From assembly GCA_900291925.1 (NCBI GenBank), contig UWYS01000021.1, positions 392,085 through 456,084 of the forward strand: a stretch of DNA of 64,000 bases, written 5' to 3'. Position 1 is the first letter of the stretch. Each line of letters opens with the position of its first letter. The position numbers were made by a program, and so were the translations under genes. The notes under the pieces were generated by a model. The model saw nothing but the letters and a program-made list of their open reading frames with translations. It was not told the DNA's origin and did not search any database. The stretch is from Thecaphora thlaspeos. Lineage: Eukaryota; Basidiomycota; Ustilaginomycetes; Urocystidales; Glomosporiaceae. Positions 44,362 through 54,577 of the stretch are shown piece by piece.

Positions 44362-46512
44362 ATGACTGCACAGGTCCACGCCGCACCCAGCCCCTTGCAC
44401 AGCTTCCCAACCTCCAGCTTCTCGTCATCAGCGAACTCGCCCGCCGCCACTCCTTCCTCCGAGAGAGAGTTTGTCTTTGACAGCCTCGCCGGTCTCTCTG
44501 CCCGTTTCGACGTCAAGAGCAAGGCCGCGCAGGCGGCAACTTCACCAGCACTATCATCAGCACCGGAACCAGCACCAGCACCTCCGCAAGCTGAGACACT
44601 ACCGGGGCCAAGCTCTACGCAGCAGCAAGTTTCTCGGCCGATGGAGGCCATAGGGGTCGCACAGCGGCCCGACAATGTCGACAAGACCGTCTCCGCCGAC
44701 CAACCCCGGGCAAGCAGCGCAAGGACGCATCGACCGAGACTCAAGAGTCTCCAAAGCCTCAACGCGGCCCCCGCTTCTCCTACGCTCTCGGAGCCCAACA
44801 GCGGCGAAACGCAGCTCCTCACCAGTTCAGCGACCTTCTCCCGTCCCGGCCTGCCCATGGGCGGAAGCGCAATCGAGCGACTCCAGCCACTCGCAGCGGC
44901 CGGCGCCTCGGCGAGCGGGTCCGCACAGCGCTTGGGATCGTCGACAAGCGTTTCACGGACGACTTCGAGACCCGCCAGGTTGACAGCGCACAACGCGACA
45001 GATGCGCCAGCGCAACCGGCCGAGGGCTCCCGTTCGCCGCGATCGGGGGCTGCAGCTCCCAAAGCGCTGCGGAACGAGTACGAGTATACCGAATTCGGTG
45101 CATTCGCCTCTGGATCCATGGCTAGCGCCGGCTTGGAAAGCGAGCGGATGGCGGCGGCGGCAAGAGCACGCACGCAGTCTGCACACGCGCTGGCCGGCCC
45201 AGGCCTGAAGCGGAACAACACGACGAGCGCCGGCTTCGAGTTGCTCAGTTTGATGGATCCAGGGCCGAATGCGATCCGGTCGGGCAACAGCTCAACGTTC
45301 GGTTTCGCCTCAGCCGCGGCCGGCCGATCCCGCCAAGCGCCCAGGCTCGGAGCGCGACGGCAGACGGTCTCCAACATCCACGCCAACGATTTTGATCACC
45401 TACTTTCGGGCCAGGGTCGGACTATGGGCTACTCGCAGCAGCAACAGCAGCAGCAGCAGCACCACAACAGTGGCCCCACCTCGAGCAGTCTCCTAACCTC
45501 GCCGCAGTCACACAACCACATCCGCGAGCGGGCCGTCCTGCAGAGCAATCAGCTCGAAGCCAAGGTCGTTATTCTCGGCACCCAGGGCGTCGGGAAGACA
45601 TCGCTGGTGCATCGCTACACGTCGGGTCAATTTAGCGCCTCTTCGATCCCCTCCACGATCGGCGCCAGCTTCCTGACCAAGAAGCTGATCGTCGACGGAG
45701 TCAAAGTCCGGCTGCAGTTGTGGGACACGGCGGGTCAGGAGCGGTTCCGCAGCATGGCGCCGATGTACTACCGTGGGAGCAACGCGGCAGTGATCGTCTA
45801 CGACATCACCTCGATGCAGAGCTTCATGGACGTCAAGTCGTGGATCGAGGAGCTGCGACGGAACATGGCGTCCGACCTGGTGATCCACATCGTCGGCGCC
45901 AAGCTCGACCTGGCCTATGCCAAGCGCGATGTCGCCCTCGACTTTGCCAGGTCAACGGTCCGGTCGTGGATCAAGTCGTCCGTCACGCCGCCTGACTCGC
46001 CCGACCTATCGCAGTCGCTCTCGCCGTCGAAGAGCACCTCGCGGCTGGGCGGACTCGGGAACCTGACCATCGGCTCCGCGTCCCGCCTAGCCTCTTTCCC
46101 GCGCGGGCAGCAGATCCCATCGGGCGGCCATGCAGCAGCGGCAAGCGCTAACAAGGCGGGCAGCGCTGGCAGCTCGGCGGCTTCGGGTGGCAGCGAGCGG
46201 GGCCACGATGCATTTTCCGACGGCGGCCTCTTTAGCAGCAGCCCAGACTCTTCCGGCTTCCCTTCGTGGGAGCAGATCGAGGTGTCCGAGGTCTCGGCCA
46301 AGGATGATGAGGGCATCGAGGACGTCTTCCTGGCCATCACCAAAAAGCTCGTCGAGCGCAGGGCCGTCATCGAGCAGGAACGCCTGGTGCGCGAACGCAA
46401 CAGCATCATCCTCTCCGAGTCGAGCTTCGACCACGGCAGCGGTGGCGGCGGCGGACCCAACGACCGCGGGCTGGCCGGACAGGGCGAGGCGAGCTGGGGC
46501 TGCTGTACATGA
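44362..46512 (+). CDS. Rab-like GTPase with ~400-aa N-terminal extension
   Basis: Single-exon protein of 716 aa from the first in-frame ATG (44362). Residues 1-395 are disordered Ser/Ala/Pro/Gln-rich sequence, including a Gln run near 45435-45462. The GTPase domain follows: P-loop GTQGVGKTS (406-414), switch I region IPSTIGASFLTK, WDTAGQERFRSM (454-465) and YYRGSNAAVIVYDIT. The NKxD motif is altered to GAKLD (512-516). A Ser/Gly-rich insert of about 100 residues separates the fourth helix region from the SAK motif (VSEVSAKDDEG). The end is WGCCT, a double cysteine suited to geranylgeranylation. The fold is Rab/Ypt, probably for vesicle traffic. The exact subfamily is unclear, and the Asn-to-Ala change in NKxD may weaken guanine specificity. 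Confidence 0.82.
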   Translation: MTAQVHAAPSPLHSFPTSSFSSSANSPAATPSSEREFVFDSLAGLSARFDVKSKAAQAATSPALSSAPEPAPAPPQAETLPGPSSTQQQVSRPMEAIGVAQRPDNVDKTVSADQPRASSARTHRPRLKSLQSLNAAPASPTLSEPNSGETQLLTSSATFSRPGLPMGGSAIERLQPLAAAGASASGSAQRLGSSTSVSRTTSRPARLTAHNATDAPAQPAEGSRSPRSGAAAPKALRNEYEYTEFGAFASGSMASAGLESERMAAAARARTQSAHALAGPGLKRNNTTSAGFELLSLMDPGPNAIRSGNSSTFGFASAAAGRSRQAPRLGARRQTVSNIHANDFDHLLSGQGRTMGYSQQQQQQQQHHNSGPTSSSLLTSPQSHNHIRERAVLQSNQLEAKVVILGTQGVGKTSLVHRYTSGQFSASSIPSTIGASFLTKKLIVDGVKVRLQLWDTAGQERFRSMAPMYYRGSNAAVIVYDITSMQSFMDVKSWIEELRRNMASDLVIHIVGAKLDLAYAKRDVALDFARSTVRSWIKSSVTPPDSPDLSQSLSPSKSTSRLGGLGNLTIGSASRLASFPRGQQIPSGGHAAAASANKAGSAGSSAASGGSERGHDAFSDGGLFSSSPDSSGFPSWEQIEVSEVSAKDDEGIEDVFLAITKKLVERRAVIEQERLVRERNSIILSESSFDHGSGGGGGPNDRGLAGQGEASWGCCT

Positions 46513-47283
46513 TCGATCGCGAGCGGGCTCGTCGTTGGCCTCTGAACCCCATCCTCCCCATCAAGGCGCCACGAGGCAAGGCCGATCTCTCTACCAATTA
46601 CCCGCAACCACCTCTCGCGCAATGGCGTCCCGCAAGGCACTCACGACCTTTTTGCCGGTTCAACAGGGTCGGACCTTCCTCCTCTTCTCGTCTCTTTCCT
46701 CCTCTCCCCTTGTCCTTGCCATTCTCACGATCGACACGACCGACATGAACATACGAACCGCCATTCGACGTCCCCTATTTTCCTCCATGTGTCGCAAAGC
46801 ATCCTTCCGATCCAGTCTCTCCGACATTAGTTCACACTGGCGCATCTGTATATCCCGATTTCCACATCTCTATAATCCTCCCTCCCCTCTCGTCCTCCGT
46901 CTCTCGACTCCCTTTCGCCTTCATCACCCATCCCTGTCGGATTTCTGTTTTCGTTCCGTCCGCTCGTCTCTTTTTCAATCCGATACCGCCTCTCCCGTCA
47001 TTCCTTTTCTCTACAAACGACTGTCCGTGGCCGGCCCCGTCGTTGTCGTCGTCGTCGGTCGTATCACGTTTGACCATCTGTTGCCACGGCCCGACCAACC
47101 TCCATTTCGTCGATCGTCGTCGACGTCGAAGGGAGAGGAAGGGCACACCGAGCAAACCAAGCCTGCAGGATGACATTTAAGCGGAAGCATCGCCAAGGGA
47201 AACGAGTGTAATTCTTCAAACGAGGCGGAACAAAGGGGACAAAAACCCCACACCACCACCACCTATATGAAAGATCCACCTTA
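46513..47283. other. Convergent 3' intergenic region
   Basis: Pyrimidine-rich spacer between the Rab-like gene (+) and MCM7 (-). No supported gene. Confidence 0.45.
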
Positions 47284-49797
47284 CTACAAAAAGACCAACC
47301 TGGTTCCCGTCTGCTGAAGAACACCAAGTTCCGTATACTCCAACAGACACTCCTGCAGTTGATCCTCCAAGAACCCACTTGCGATGATACGTTGTCTTAC
47401 ATCTCTCATTTGCAATTCCGCCAAATTCGTCTCGTCTCCTTCTGAATGCTCGTCTTGATCCATATCGTCGTCAAAGGTAGCTCTTTCTCTATTCAGTCCA
47501 CGTCCCAACCTAGCGCCATCAGCACGTCGATCTTTTCTAGATTCAGCTTGGTTTCGTGCCATTTCCTTGATGATTCGGAAGATCTTGGAGATGGGTGATG
47601 TGTCGATTCCACTTTCTGCGTTGCGATTGGTGGCGTGGAGACTGGCTTTGCTTACGTCCATTAGTCGTAGAGCCTCGTCCACGTCGGCGATACAGACCGT
47701 CTCGTCGAAACGGAGTCGAGCCAACGCCTGCGATAGTCGAATCACACCCAACAGTGTACGCGCCGAAGTGTACGTGTATGATTGTTGCTTGAGTTCGTCC
47801 TCCTTGTGCTGTGCCCGTAACTGGACGTACGCTCCCACGACGTAGTCCGATACTTGGCGCGGTACCGTCGGTCGTTTCTGTCGTGCGACGGCAATGTAGT
47901 GTCGCATCAACGTCGGTGAGATGACGTCGAACTCGAGCTCAGGGTGTGAGTTGTGCATGTGCACGTAGGTGACGTGCTGCGCCAGTCGCTCGTCGTCGTC
48001 GCGCGTAGGCGTGTCGAGGATGAGGTAGAGGATGTCGAACCGCGACAGCAGGGCCGCTGGCAGGTTGATGTTGTCCACGGGCGAGACGCGAGGGTTGTAC
48101 CGTCCGTACAGCGGGTTCGCCGCCGCCAGGATCGAGGTGCGTGCATTCAGCGTCGTCGTGATGCCCGCCTTGCTGATCGAGATCGTCTGCTGCTCCATCA
48201 CCTCGTGGATCGCCGTACGATCGCCCTCCTCCATCTTATCGAACTCGTCGATGCACGCGATCCCGTTGTCCGCCAGCACCAGCGCGCCCCCCTCGAGCAC
48301 CATCTCGTCCGTCACCGGATCGCGCATCACGGCCGCCGTCAGTCCGACGCCCGACGATCCGCGCCCCGTCGTGTAGATTCCGCGCGGCGCCACCTTGCTG
48401 ATGTACTTGAGCAGCTGCGACTTGGCCACACCCGGATCGCCCATCAGGCACACATTGATGTCGCCGCGGATCTTCATGCCGTCGCCCACCGTCTTGCTCA
48501 CGCCGCCGACGAGCAAAAGCAGCAGGCACTTCTTGACGTCGTCGTGCCCGTAGATCTCCGGCGCGATCGACGCCGCCAGCTTCTGGTAGAGGGCCGGATC
48601 GTCCTTGAGCTCGGCAATCTGTTGCGCGATCGCATTGGTGCGTTCCATGGCGTTGTACTGCTTCTTGAGCTGGTGCACGTACTGCGCGTCGAGGTAGGTG
48701 TCGGTCAGCAGGCCGGCGCGGATCGCCTTGAAGCCGCTGTACGGCATCGGCAGGAAGATGCCGCCGACGTGGACGACGTCGCCTGGATTCATGCTGCGCG
48801 TCAGCGGGCCGTAGACGTGGATCGTCATCGAGCGCGGGATGTGGCCGACGGGGACCTGGTCGGCCATCTCCTGGATCTTGACCTCTTGGAAGGGGACAAA
48901 CTTGCTCGCCCGTACCTGCGGGTAGAGCGGGCCCTTTGTCCCGTTGGTCGCGCACCGCCGGCTGTTGCACACGGTCAGCGGCATGTACTGGCGCGACGTC
49001 ACCTCTTGGAAGATTTCGGCGCCGCAGACGTCGCACGCGTATGCATCCACCAGCAGTAACGGCTTGACCTCCGAGACCCTCGTCACGATGCCGCGCACCG
49101 TGATGAGCTTGCCGAGGTGGCTGCCGCGCACCGAGCGCACCGCCAGCGGCTCGTCCTGCTCGATAGGCTTGAGGTAGAGGGTGTACCGGCGCAGCAGGAC
49201 GGGCGGGAAGACATTGGCCTCGTCGTCCTGCGTCTGCTGCTGGCCCTCGACCGTCCTGGCGTTGCGCTCCATGCGCTGGTGGCGGATGACGTCGAGCACG
49301 TCGTCCTTGTGGCTGATGTCCCTGTCCGGGGCGGGCATCTCGCTGTCGACGCAGTCGCAAAAGAGCTCGACGTAGCGCTTGGCATTGGCGCGGATGGCAG
49401 CGACGAGCATCTTGCCCGACTCGCCGGTCTGTGTGTTTGTGTGGCTGGCAATGTCGTTGAGGTCGATGACGAGCGACTCTTGCTCGCGGTTGGCGATGCG
49501 CTGCAGCTGCACCAGGTAGACGGGGACGTGCCGCGAGCCGTCGCCGGTGCGGCGGCGGCGAGACGAGGAGTGGGTGGCGTCGTCGACATCCATCTCATCG
49601 AGATTACCCGAGAGAATGCGCTCAACATCTGCGTGCTCGTCGTCATGATCCTCTGCCTCGACGTGTGTGGGTGTTAATGAATCTTGGCGCGATGCCTCTG
49701 CCTTGAAGAAGCGGAGGAAGTCGGCGATTTTGGCACGCTCCTCTTGATAGTTGATGTTGAGGTTGATGGTGGGGAGGATGGGGCCGATGGTTGTCAT
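47284..49797 (-). CDS. MCM7: DNA replication licensing factor MCM7
   Basis: Subunit of the MCM2-7 replicative helicase, nuclear. One exon, 837 aa, from the ATG at 49797. The zinc finger uses C255, C258, C277 and C282 (CDVCGAE...VCNSRRC). The AAA+ core has Walker A GDPGVAKS (453-460), Walker B CIDEFDKM (515-522), sensor region [12 protein letters not shown] and the arginine finger SRFD (585-588). The N-terminus ([28 protein letters not shown]) is typical of MCM7 rather than the other MCMs. The C-terminal winged-helix region is present, with an acidic linker. There are no anomalies. Confidence 0.97.
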   Translation of the reverse strand: MTTIGPILPTINLNINYQEERAKIADFLRFFKAEASRQDSLTPTHVEAEDHDDEHADVERILSGNLDEMDVDDATHSSSRRRRTGDGSRHVPVYLVQLQRIANREQESLVIDLNDIASHTNTQTGESGKMLVAAIRANAKRYVELFCDCVDSEMPAPDRDISHKDDVLDVIRHQRMERNARTVEGQQQTQDDEANVFPPVLLRRYTLYLKPIEQDEPLAVRSVRGSHLGKLITVRGIVTRVSEVKPLLLVDAYACDVCGAEIFQEVTSRQYMPLTVCNSRRCATNGTKGPLYPQVRASKFVPFQEVKIQEMADQVPVGHIPRSMTIHVYGPLTRSMNPGDVVHVGGIFLPMPYSGFKAIRAGLLTDTYLDAQYVHQLKKQYNAMERTNAIAQQIAELKDDPALYQKLAASIAPEIYGHDDVKKCLLLLLVGGVSKTVGDGMKIRGDINVCLMGDPGVAKSQLLKYISKVAPRGIYTTGRGSSGVGLTAAVMRDPVTDEMVLEGGALVLADNGIACIDEFDKMEEGDRTAIHEVMEQQTISISKAGITTTLNARTSILAAANPLYGRYNPRVSPVDNINLPAALLSRFDILYLILDTPTRDDDERLAQHVTYVHMHNSHPELEFDVISPTLMRHYIAVARQKRPTVPRQVSDYVVGAYVQLRAQHKEDELKQQSYTYTSARTLLGVIRLSQALARLRFDETVCIADVDEALRLMDVSKASLHATNRNAESGIDTSPISKIFRIIKEMARNQAESRKDRRADGARLGRGLNRERATFDDDMDQDEHSEGDETNLAELQMRDVRQRIIASGFLEDQLQECLLEYTELGVLQQTGTRLVFL

Positions 49798-50342
49798 GCT
49801 GAGCGTGTATGCGGGCGCGGGCGTGGAGCGTGGTGCGCTCTAGCCCGATGACGGTCGTAGATGGCCAAGGCGAGACGGTTGGCGTTGGCAAGATTGCTCT
49901 GGTCGCTGTCGCTGTCGTTGTCGGCGGAGCGTTACCGCTCTGTGTAGAGCGATGACAATCTTTGGAGGGAGCACGGGTCGAGTAGGGCTGCTGACAGGAA
50001 AGAAAGGTGCAGGGGTGGATGTGGGAAGGGTTGGCGTGCGTGCGGGGTAGGAAGGAGATGATGGGAGGAGAGAGAGCGAGGGAGGCGTGATGCGAGGCCG
50101 ACCGACGCCTTTGCTCGTGTGCGCGCCCGACGGTCCGAGCAAAGGCACGCGCCGCCAAAGGCCCGTCAACTTCTCACCCCTCACCCTGCGCCCCCTCTTC
50201 GCCTTTGCCTTTGCCTTTGCCGCACACACACGCACACACGCGACGCGTCAATTAAGCGCCGCTGCTCGCTGCATAGTCCAAAGGCAGCCCCCAGCCAAGC
50301 CAGTAAGGACCTCACTTCGATTCCACGTCGCTTCCTCGTCGC
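49798..50342. other. Intergenic region
   Basis: Promoter of MCM7 and 3' flank of the sulfite exporter gene, both on the minus strand. A (CTTTGC)n run lies near 50200-50220. No gene seen. Confidence 0.45.
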
Positions 50343-52147
50343 TCAACGCTTCAGCGGCAGTTCCGCTAGACACGGCGCATGCAACAGCCTCCCCGTCCAG
50401 AAGCCCTTGGCCGTCGGTATCGCCACATACGTCCACAGCAGCACATTAGCAATCACAAAGATCGTGTACACCACCTTGAGCGCCATGCTGTCCAGCACCA
50501 GCGCCAATCTCGCACAGCAGATGGCCAACGACGCCAGCGGGAACGTGAAGCCCCAGAAGCCAAGGTTGAACCCCAATCGCCCCCGCTTCACCTCGCGTGC
50601 CAGCGTCAGCATGGCGATCAAGAGCCACCAGGCGCCGAGGCCGAACAGCATCAGCGCCGAAATCAGTCCCCCACCGTACAGCGCCTCGCCGACGTTCATC
50701 AGCTGCGCTACACCGCTACCCGGCTCCGTCGCGATGCGTGGAAAGAGGCGCAGCGCCACCTGGCCCAGGTGCAGGAGTGCCTCGCCGCCCTGCCCGCAAG
50801 GTCCGAGCGGCAGAAAGACCGAGATGATGACGTCGCGCGGCGGCGAGTTGAAGAGGAGCAGGCGCTGGAAGTAGAGCACCAGGATGAGCAGAGCAATCGG
50901 CAGACCGATCCCCAGCACCAGGTAGCTGACCATCATGATGGTCAAGGCGTACGTCGGATACCGCTCAATCAGGATCTCGCCAATCACAGAGCCCGTAGCG
51001 GCCGCCGTGATGGGCGGTACAATGGGCAGCAGCAGCGCCGCCGTCGTCCCTTCGAAGCGGTGTTGTTGATGCGTCATCATCGAGAACGGCACGCCGATCG
51101 CCGTCAGGAGGCTCAGCACGGTCGCGAACCACCACAGCCCGGACGCCGCCAGCACGAAGCCGATCCCGAGCTCGAATTCGACCGTCCCCATCTGCGCAAT
51201 GCCGCTGATGATGGTGATGAGGCCCATCGGCAGCGTTCCGAGGAACATCGACTGTTGCGGATGCTTGAGCGTCAGCGGCAGCACTTCCGGGTACATGCAG
51301 TACCGCGCGACAAAGGCCGAGACGAACAGGACAAAGCTGTCGAGGTCAGAAGGGAGAGGAGGGGAGAACAGGAATCATCGGTCAGAGAGTGGCCGTGCTA
51401 CGAAGGCGAAGGCGAAAGCGAGACGAGCACACGGCACAACGACTCTCACATCACGATGTCGGCAAATAGAAAGGCTGTGGCGGGATACCGGAGTCCCGAA
51501 TGGATCGAAGGCCACGGGAGCAGGTTGAGCAGTGTGGTGATGACGCCGGTGCCCATCGTCACGCTGAACCACGATGGCGTGAAGTGAAGCACCCGCTGCT
51601 TGATGCCGTGCCTCTCTTCGCCTGGTTGCGGCGGCTGCAACTTGGCCTTCTCCGAGTCGGGCATTCTTGCCAGTCTATCTGTCTCGTCCTTCGTACCGCC
51701 ACCGCCTCGTCCGTTGGGCTTTGCTGCTCGACGAGGCTGTGATTCGCCAGATGACGAGGATGCTGCGGCTGTCCGCCCCTTTCTGCTACGACCGAGCAGC
51801 CTTGCCTGCAGCCTTGGCTTCTTTTGCCTCGACTCGCCGGTCAGCACTCTCTCCAATGCCCGGCCATAGGGCTCGGTAAGGTCGGGCTGTGAGGATCCCG
51901 TGCTACCTGGCGCATCCGTAACGGCTTCGCCCGCTTCTACGTCGGCGGTCGTCGGTATGCGCGGATGCTCGTGCTCTGGATCCTGGCGAGGGCTGGACGG
52001 GCTCTCCCGGAGTGTAGAAGGACTCGCTTCCGAGCTCTGATTGGAAGCTTGCCCCTCGGTGTCGTCCAGAGTCGCACGGCCACGGGACTCGAGCCCGGGC
52101 GAGTCTTCGTAGAGGGCGTGCGGGTCTGCGTCTACGTCTGCTGGCAT
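50343..52147 (-). CDS. SSU1: Ssu1-type sulfite efflux transporter (TDT family)
   Basis: Plasma-membrane exporter of the tellurite-resistance/dicarboxylate transporter (SLAC1/Mae1/Ssu1) family, expected to expel sulfite. Exons are 52147-51450 and 51336-50343, giving 563 aa across a 113-base intron. The first ~190 residues are hydrophilic, Ser/Gly/Arg-rich and unconserved. The conserved body begins with HFTPSWFSVTMGTGVITTLL and runs through about ten hydrophobic helices (YPEVLPLTLKHPQQSMFLGTLPMG, PIVPPITAAATGS, FTFPLASLAICCARL). The start at 52147 is the first ATG of the frame. It is the last conserved gene before the subtelomeric repeat block, whose first recognisable homology begins about 320 bases upstream of this ATG. 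Confidence 0.85.
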
Positions 52148-52468
52148 CTTTGACGTGTGCTCCAGTTTCGGCGAGGACCGGCGTCTCGTATAGTCTGGGC
52201 GGAACACGAGCTGCTATTGCTTGGAAGCGGTAGAAGTGTAAAGTGGCAGTGGGACAAGGGGCAGCCGAAGTCGAACGACAAGGGATGATCAGGACATGTC
52301 GAAGTTCCCTGCGGCTATAGCGAGCCGGTCTACGAGGGCATCTTTTGCTGGTATGTGAAGAGAAGAGTCCGTACGGGTGTATCGACACGATGCAGAGGCT
52401 GCCGAATCGACTGGTGCTGACTCGATGTGGTGGTGGGGAAATGGACGGAAAGAAGCACGCGACGCTCC
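52148..52468. other. Transition from gene arm to subtelomere
   Basis: Upstream flank of the sulfite exporter gene. CpG content is normal and no gene is supported. It merges at about 52469 into the element shared with the telomere-proximal end. Confidence 0.5.
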
Positions 52469-52798
52469 CGTGCCTCGCCTCGGCCGTTGCCGCTTCGGTG
52501 CCCACGCCAGAGGGCGGAGCGATACTCGGTTACATACGGGTTCGGCGGGGGGATGCTCGCGGGCACCATTTGCGAGCGTTCGGGATACGTGGGATCGGTG
52601 GTAGACAGTGTGGTCTTTGACGACGTGTGTCAACAGATATGGAAATGCTAGCAATGCGTCGTCGAGCTCTCCACGGGCGATGTGGCAAGCTTGTAACGAC
52701 TGTGTATTGACTAGACTGGATGCCAGATCCAGTCCCTGTCCGTAGAGCGGCTTAGCTATATATACAAGCGGCCACCTTGCCTTCATATCCTGTTGCCC
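52469..52798. repeat. Subtelomeric element, copy A (CpG-retaining)
   Basis: Matches 63490-63814 in the same orientation, though with many substitutions. The best-conserved part is 52673-52798 against 63680-63814. In that stretch the CpG sites of copy A are TpG or CpA in the telomeric copy, for example AACGAC/AACAAC, TCCGTAG/TCTGTAG, AGCGGC/AGCAGC and GCCCGGA/GCCTGGA. It contains a TATATATA motif at about 52758 and continues into the coding-like tail at 52783. Confidence 0.85.
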
Positions 52799-53060
52799 GG
52801 AGATTGCACCCAGTAACAATAGCCCTTGCCCCACTTGTCCCAAAACGCCTGGTGTGCCAGCTTGATGTACTCTGCCCCCAATGGTCCTTCCCAATACCTG
52901 CCCGACGTCCAGCTCTGGCCGTGTCATCCACCCGCCACGCATGATTGTCCTTGCCACTGTCATGAACCATCCGTTCCCCCAACAACTTGGACCTGTGAAG
53001 AGGAAGTCTCTGGTCAGGGAACAGAGACTTGCTTGCCAGAGAGCAAGTCGCTGACCACAC
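52783..53060 (-). pseudogene. Subtelomeric ORF 3' end, copy A
   Basis: On the minus strand this reads as the C-terminus of a protein ending KGYCYWVQSPGNRI then TGA at 52785-52783. Homologous codons occur on the plus strand at 63091-63333 (KGYCYRVQPLGSRI). Upstream the reading must switch frame to stay similar (SKLLGERMVHD; MTRPELDVGQVLG), so this copy is broken or spliced. Similarity between the copies at protein level in one frame argues that the ancestor was coding. Its position suggests a telomere-linked gene of the kind many fungi carry, often a RecQ-like helicase, but no helicase motif is visible in the part present. Confidence 0.6.
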
Positions 53061-54577
53061 TGCCTGGCCATGACAATGTCCTGGGATGTTGATATGGTGG
53101 AGGATCTCTGGCAGGAGTATGATGTTGGGCTTTTGGGACAGCTGCCAGTCAGATCTGCCTATGGTGAGAGGACAATCAAGTTCTCAAGTGATGCAGAGAG
53201 GAAGTTCTTCTCCCAGAGTATGATCATCATTGAGGAGATCAAATGCTGTGTGGCTGCACACAGCTTGCCTCCTTGCACAGTAGCCACTCAATTGGATGCC
53301 TTCCATACCTCAGAACTTGGGAGCACAAAGTTGCTTTTGCAGCTGGAGAAACATATCAAGAGCAACAAGCTGCTGGTGGATCTGTCAACCATGCTTGACA
53401 CTCCTCCTTTGTAATGCTTACTGTATACTGTTTTCATTGCAGTACATCCAAGAACCAATGGCTATGTACATGTGCTGGAGGACTTTAAACACCTGCTCCC
53501 TTTGATGTTCCCACATACTCCACCACTCTTCCTGGATTGTCTTGAGGAACATTTCAAAACAATCAGGATTATTCTTCCTCACCTCACCAATGTATTCTGG
53601 TTGCCAATAGCTCCAGCAAAGCAGAGAAGCATCAAAGAATGTGATGAGGACACCACAAGTAAAGCATGGATCTGTTGGCATGTTCCAGTGAGTGATGGTT
53701 CAAGACAGGAAGAGAAAGAAGTCACCTGGCTTCATCCATACCTCTACACCAATCTCCTAGAGTTGGAGGGCTGCCTGACCCTCTGGGAAGTTGCCAAAGC
53801 AAAAAAAAAAAAAACCAGAGACTGCCAGAAAAGTCACCTTTTTGCAATGAGGAAGGCTGATGGTGTTGTTGCTGGGGAGGTTAACAGCAAGGCAGGGAAA
53901 GGGAGACCAAGAAAATGCACCAGGAATCTTCCAGACTGCCTTGTTGCTCTCTTCCCTGTACTGCCAATGAAGGTATGTGAAGGATGACCAGAAATGCTGG
54001 TTGCAATATTGGCAGATGCTATTGACATGTTATTGGTAAGAAAGGCTGTGCATGCATTGATGTTGTTGTTATATTGGACATTGAAGGTGGCCTCCTTCCT
54101 CTCTGACTCAGCAGGCTTGGCTCCTTGACCAGGTCCAGCAACCATGATGTGGAAGGTCTGAAACTTGCTGCAATAAGACTTTACCTTTTTAGACCCCCAG
54201 ACTCTGCCAATATGATTGCAGCTTGCTCAAGGCCAGCAATCCTTTCATTGAAGTCTGATGTACCAGGGCTTCCAATATGGACAGCAAAGAGGAGTCCTGT
54301 GAAGTCAATGAGGAGGGTGTTGTGCTGGTCTGACTGGGACCTGACAATGGTCCAATCTATGCTCTGCTCCTGTTCTAACATGGCCTCCCTCTCTGCAACA
54401 GTGACAGCAGTCCCTTCAAGAAGACTGTGCTCCTCCCAAGGAAGTTTGAGCTGGTACTGAGGGAGGCAGAGGTAACCCCCCCCCCAAATCCAACATTTTT
54501 CAGCCTGCAGTGCATTGAGGCTGGAGGCTGGTTTTCCAAAGCTGGCTGGACCCCATTGGGGGACTGGCTATGGACAT
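53061..54577. repeat. CpG-free decayed repeat, coding-like but unassigned
   Basis: About 1.5 kb with no CpG at all. Several coding-like frames remain. On the plus strand 53070-53414 (WDVDMVEDLWQEYDVGLLG..., ...FSSDAERKFFSQSM) and 53472-53987 (LEDFKHLLPLMFPHTPPLF, later a GRPRKC AT-hook-like motif) resemble a protein. On the minus strand 53681-53418 (Trp-rich, SYWQPEYIGEVRKNNPDCF) and 54381-54181 (LLIDFTGLLFAVHIGSPG) do too. No frame is continuous and I do not recognise a family. A poly-A run lies at about 53802-53814. It is probably a decayed transposon or subtelomeric gene. Confidence 0.6.

Noticed and set aside
47953..49059. 368-codon plus-strand frame over MCM7
   Set aside because: Antisense shadow. 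MCM7 motifs in the other strand are unmistakable.
52783..53060. Firm assignment as a RecQ-type telomere-linked helicase
   Set aside because: Position and multiplicity fit, but only a short C-terminal part is present and no helicase motif can be read.
53412..53442. Possible 31-base intron (GTAATG...TTGCAG) in the CpG-free repeat
   Set aside because: It is shorter than every other intron here and does not join the flanking frames. Decay by substitution explains the stop better.
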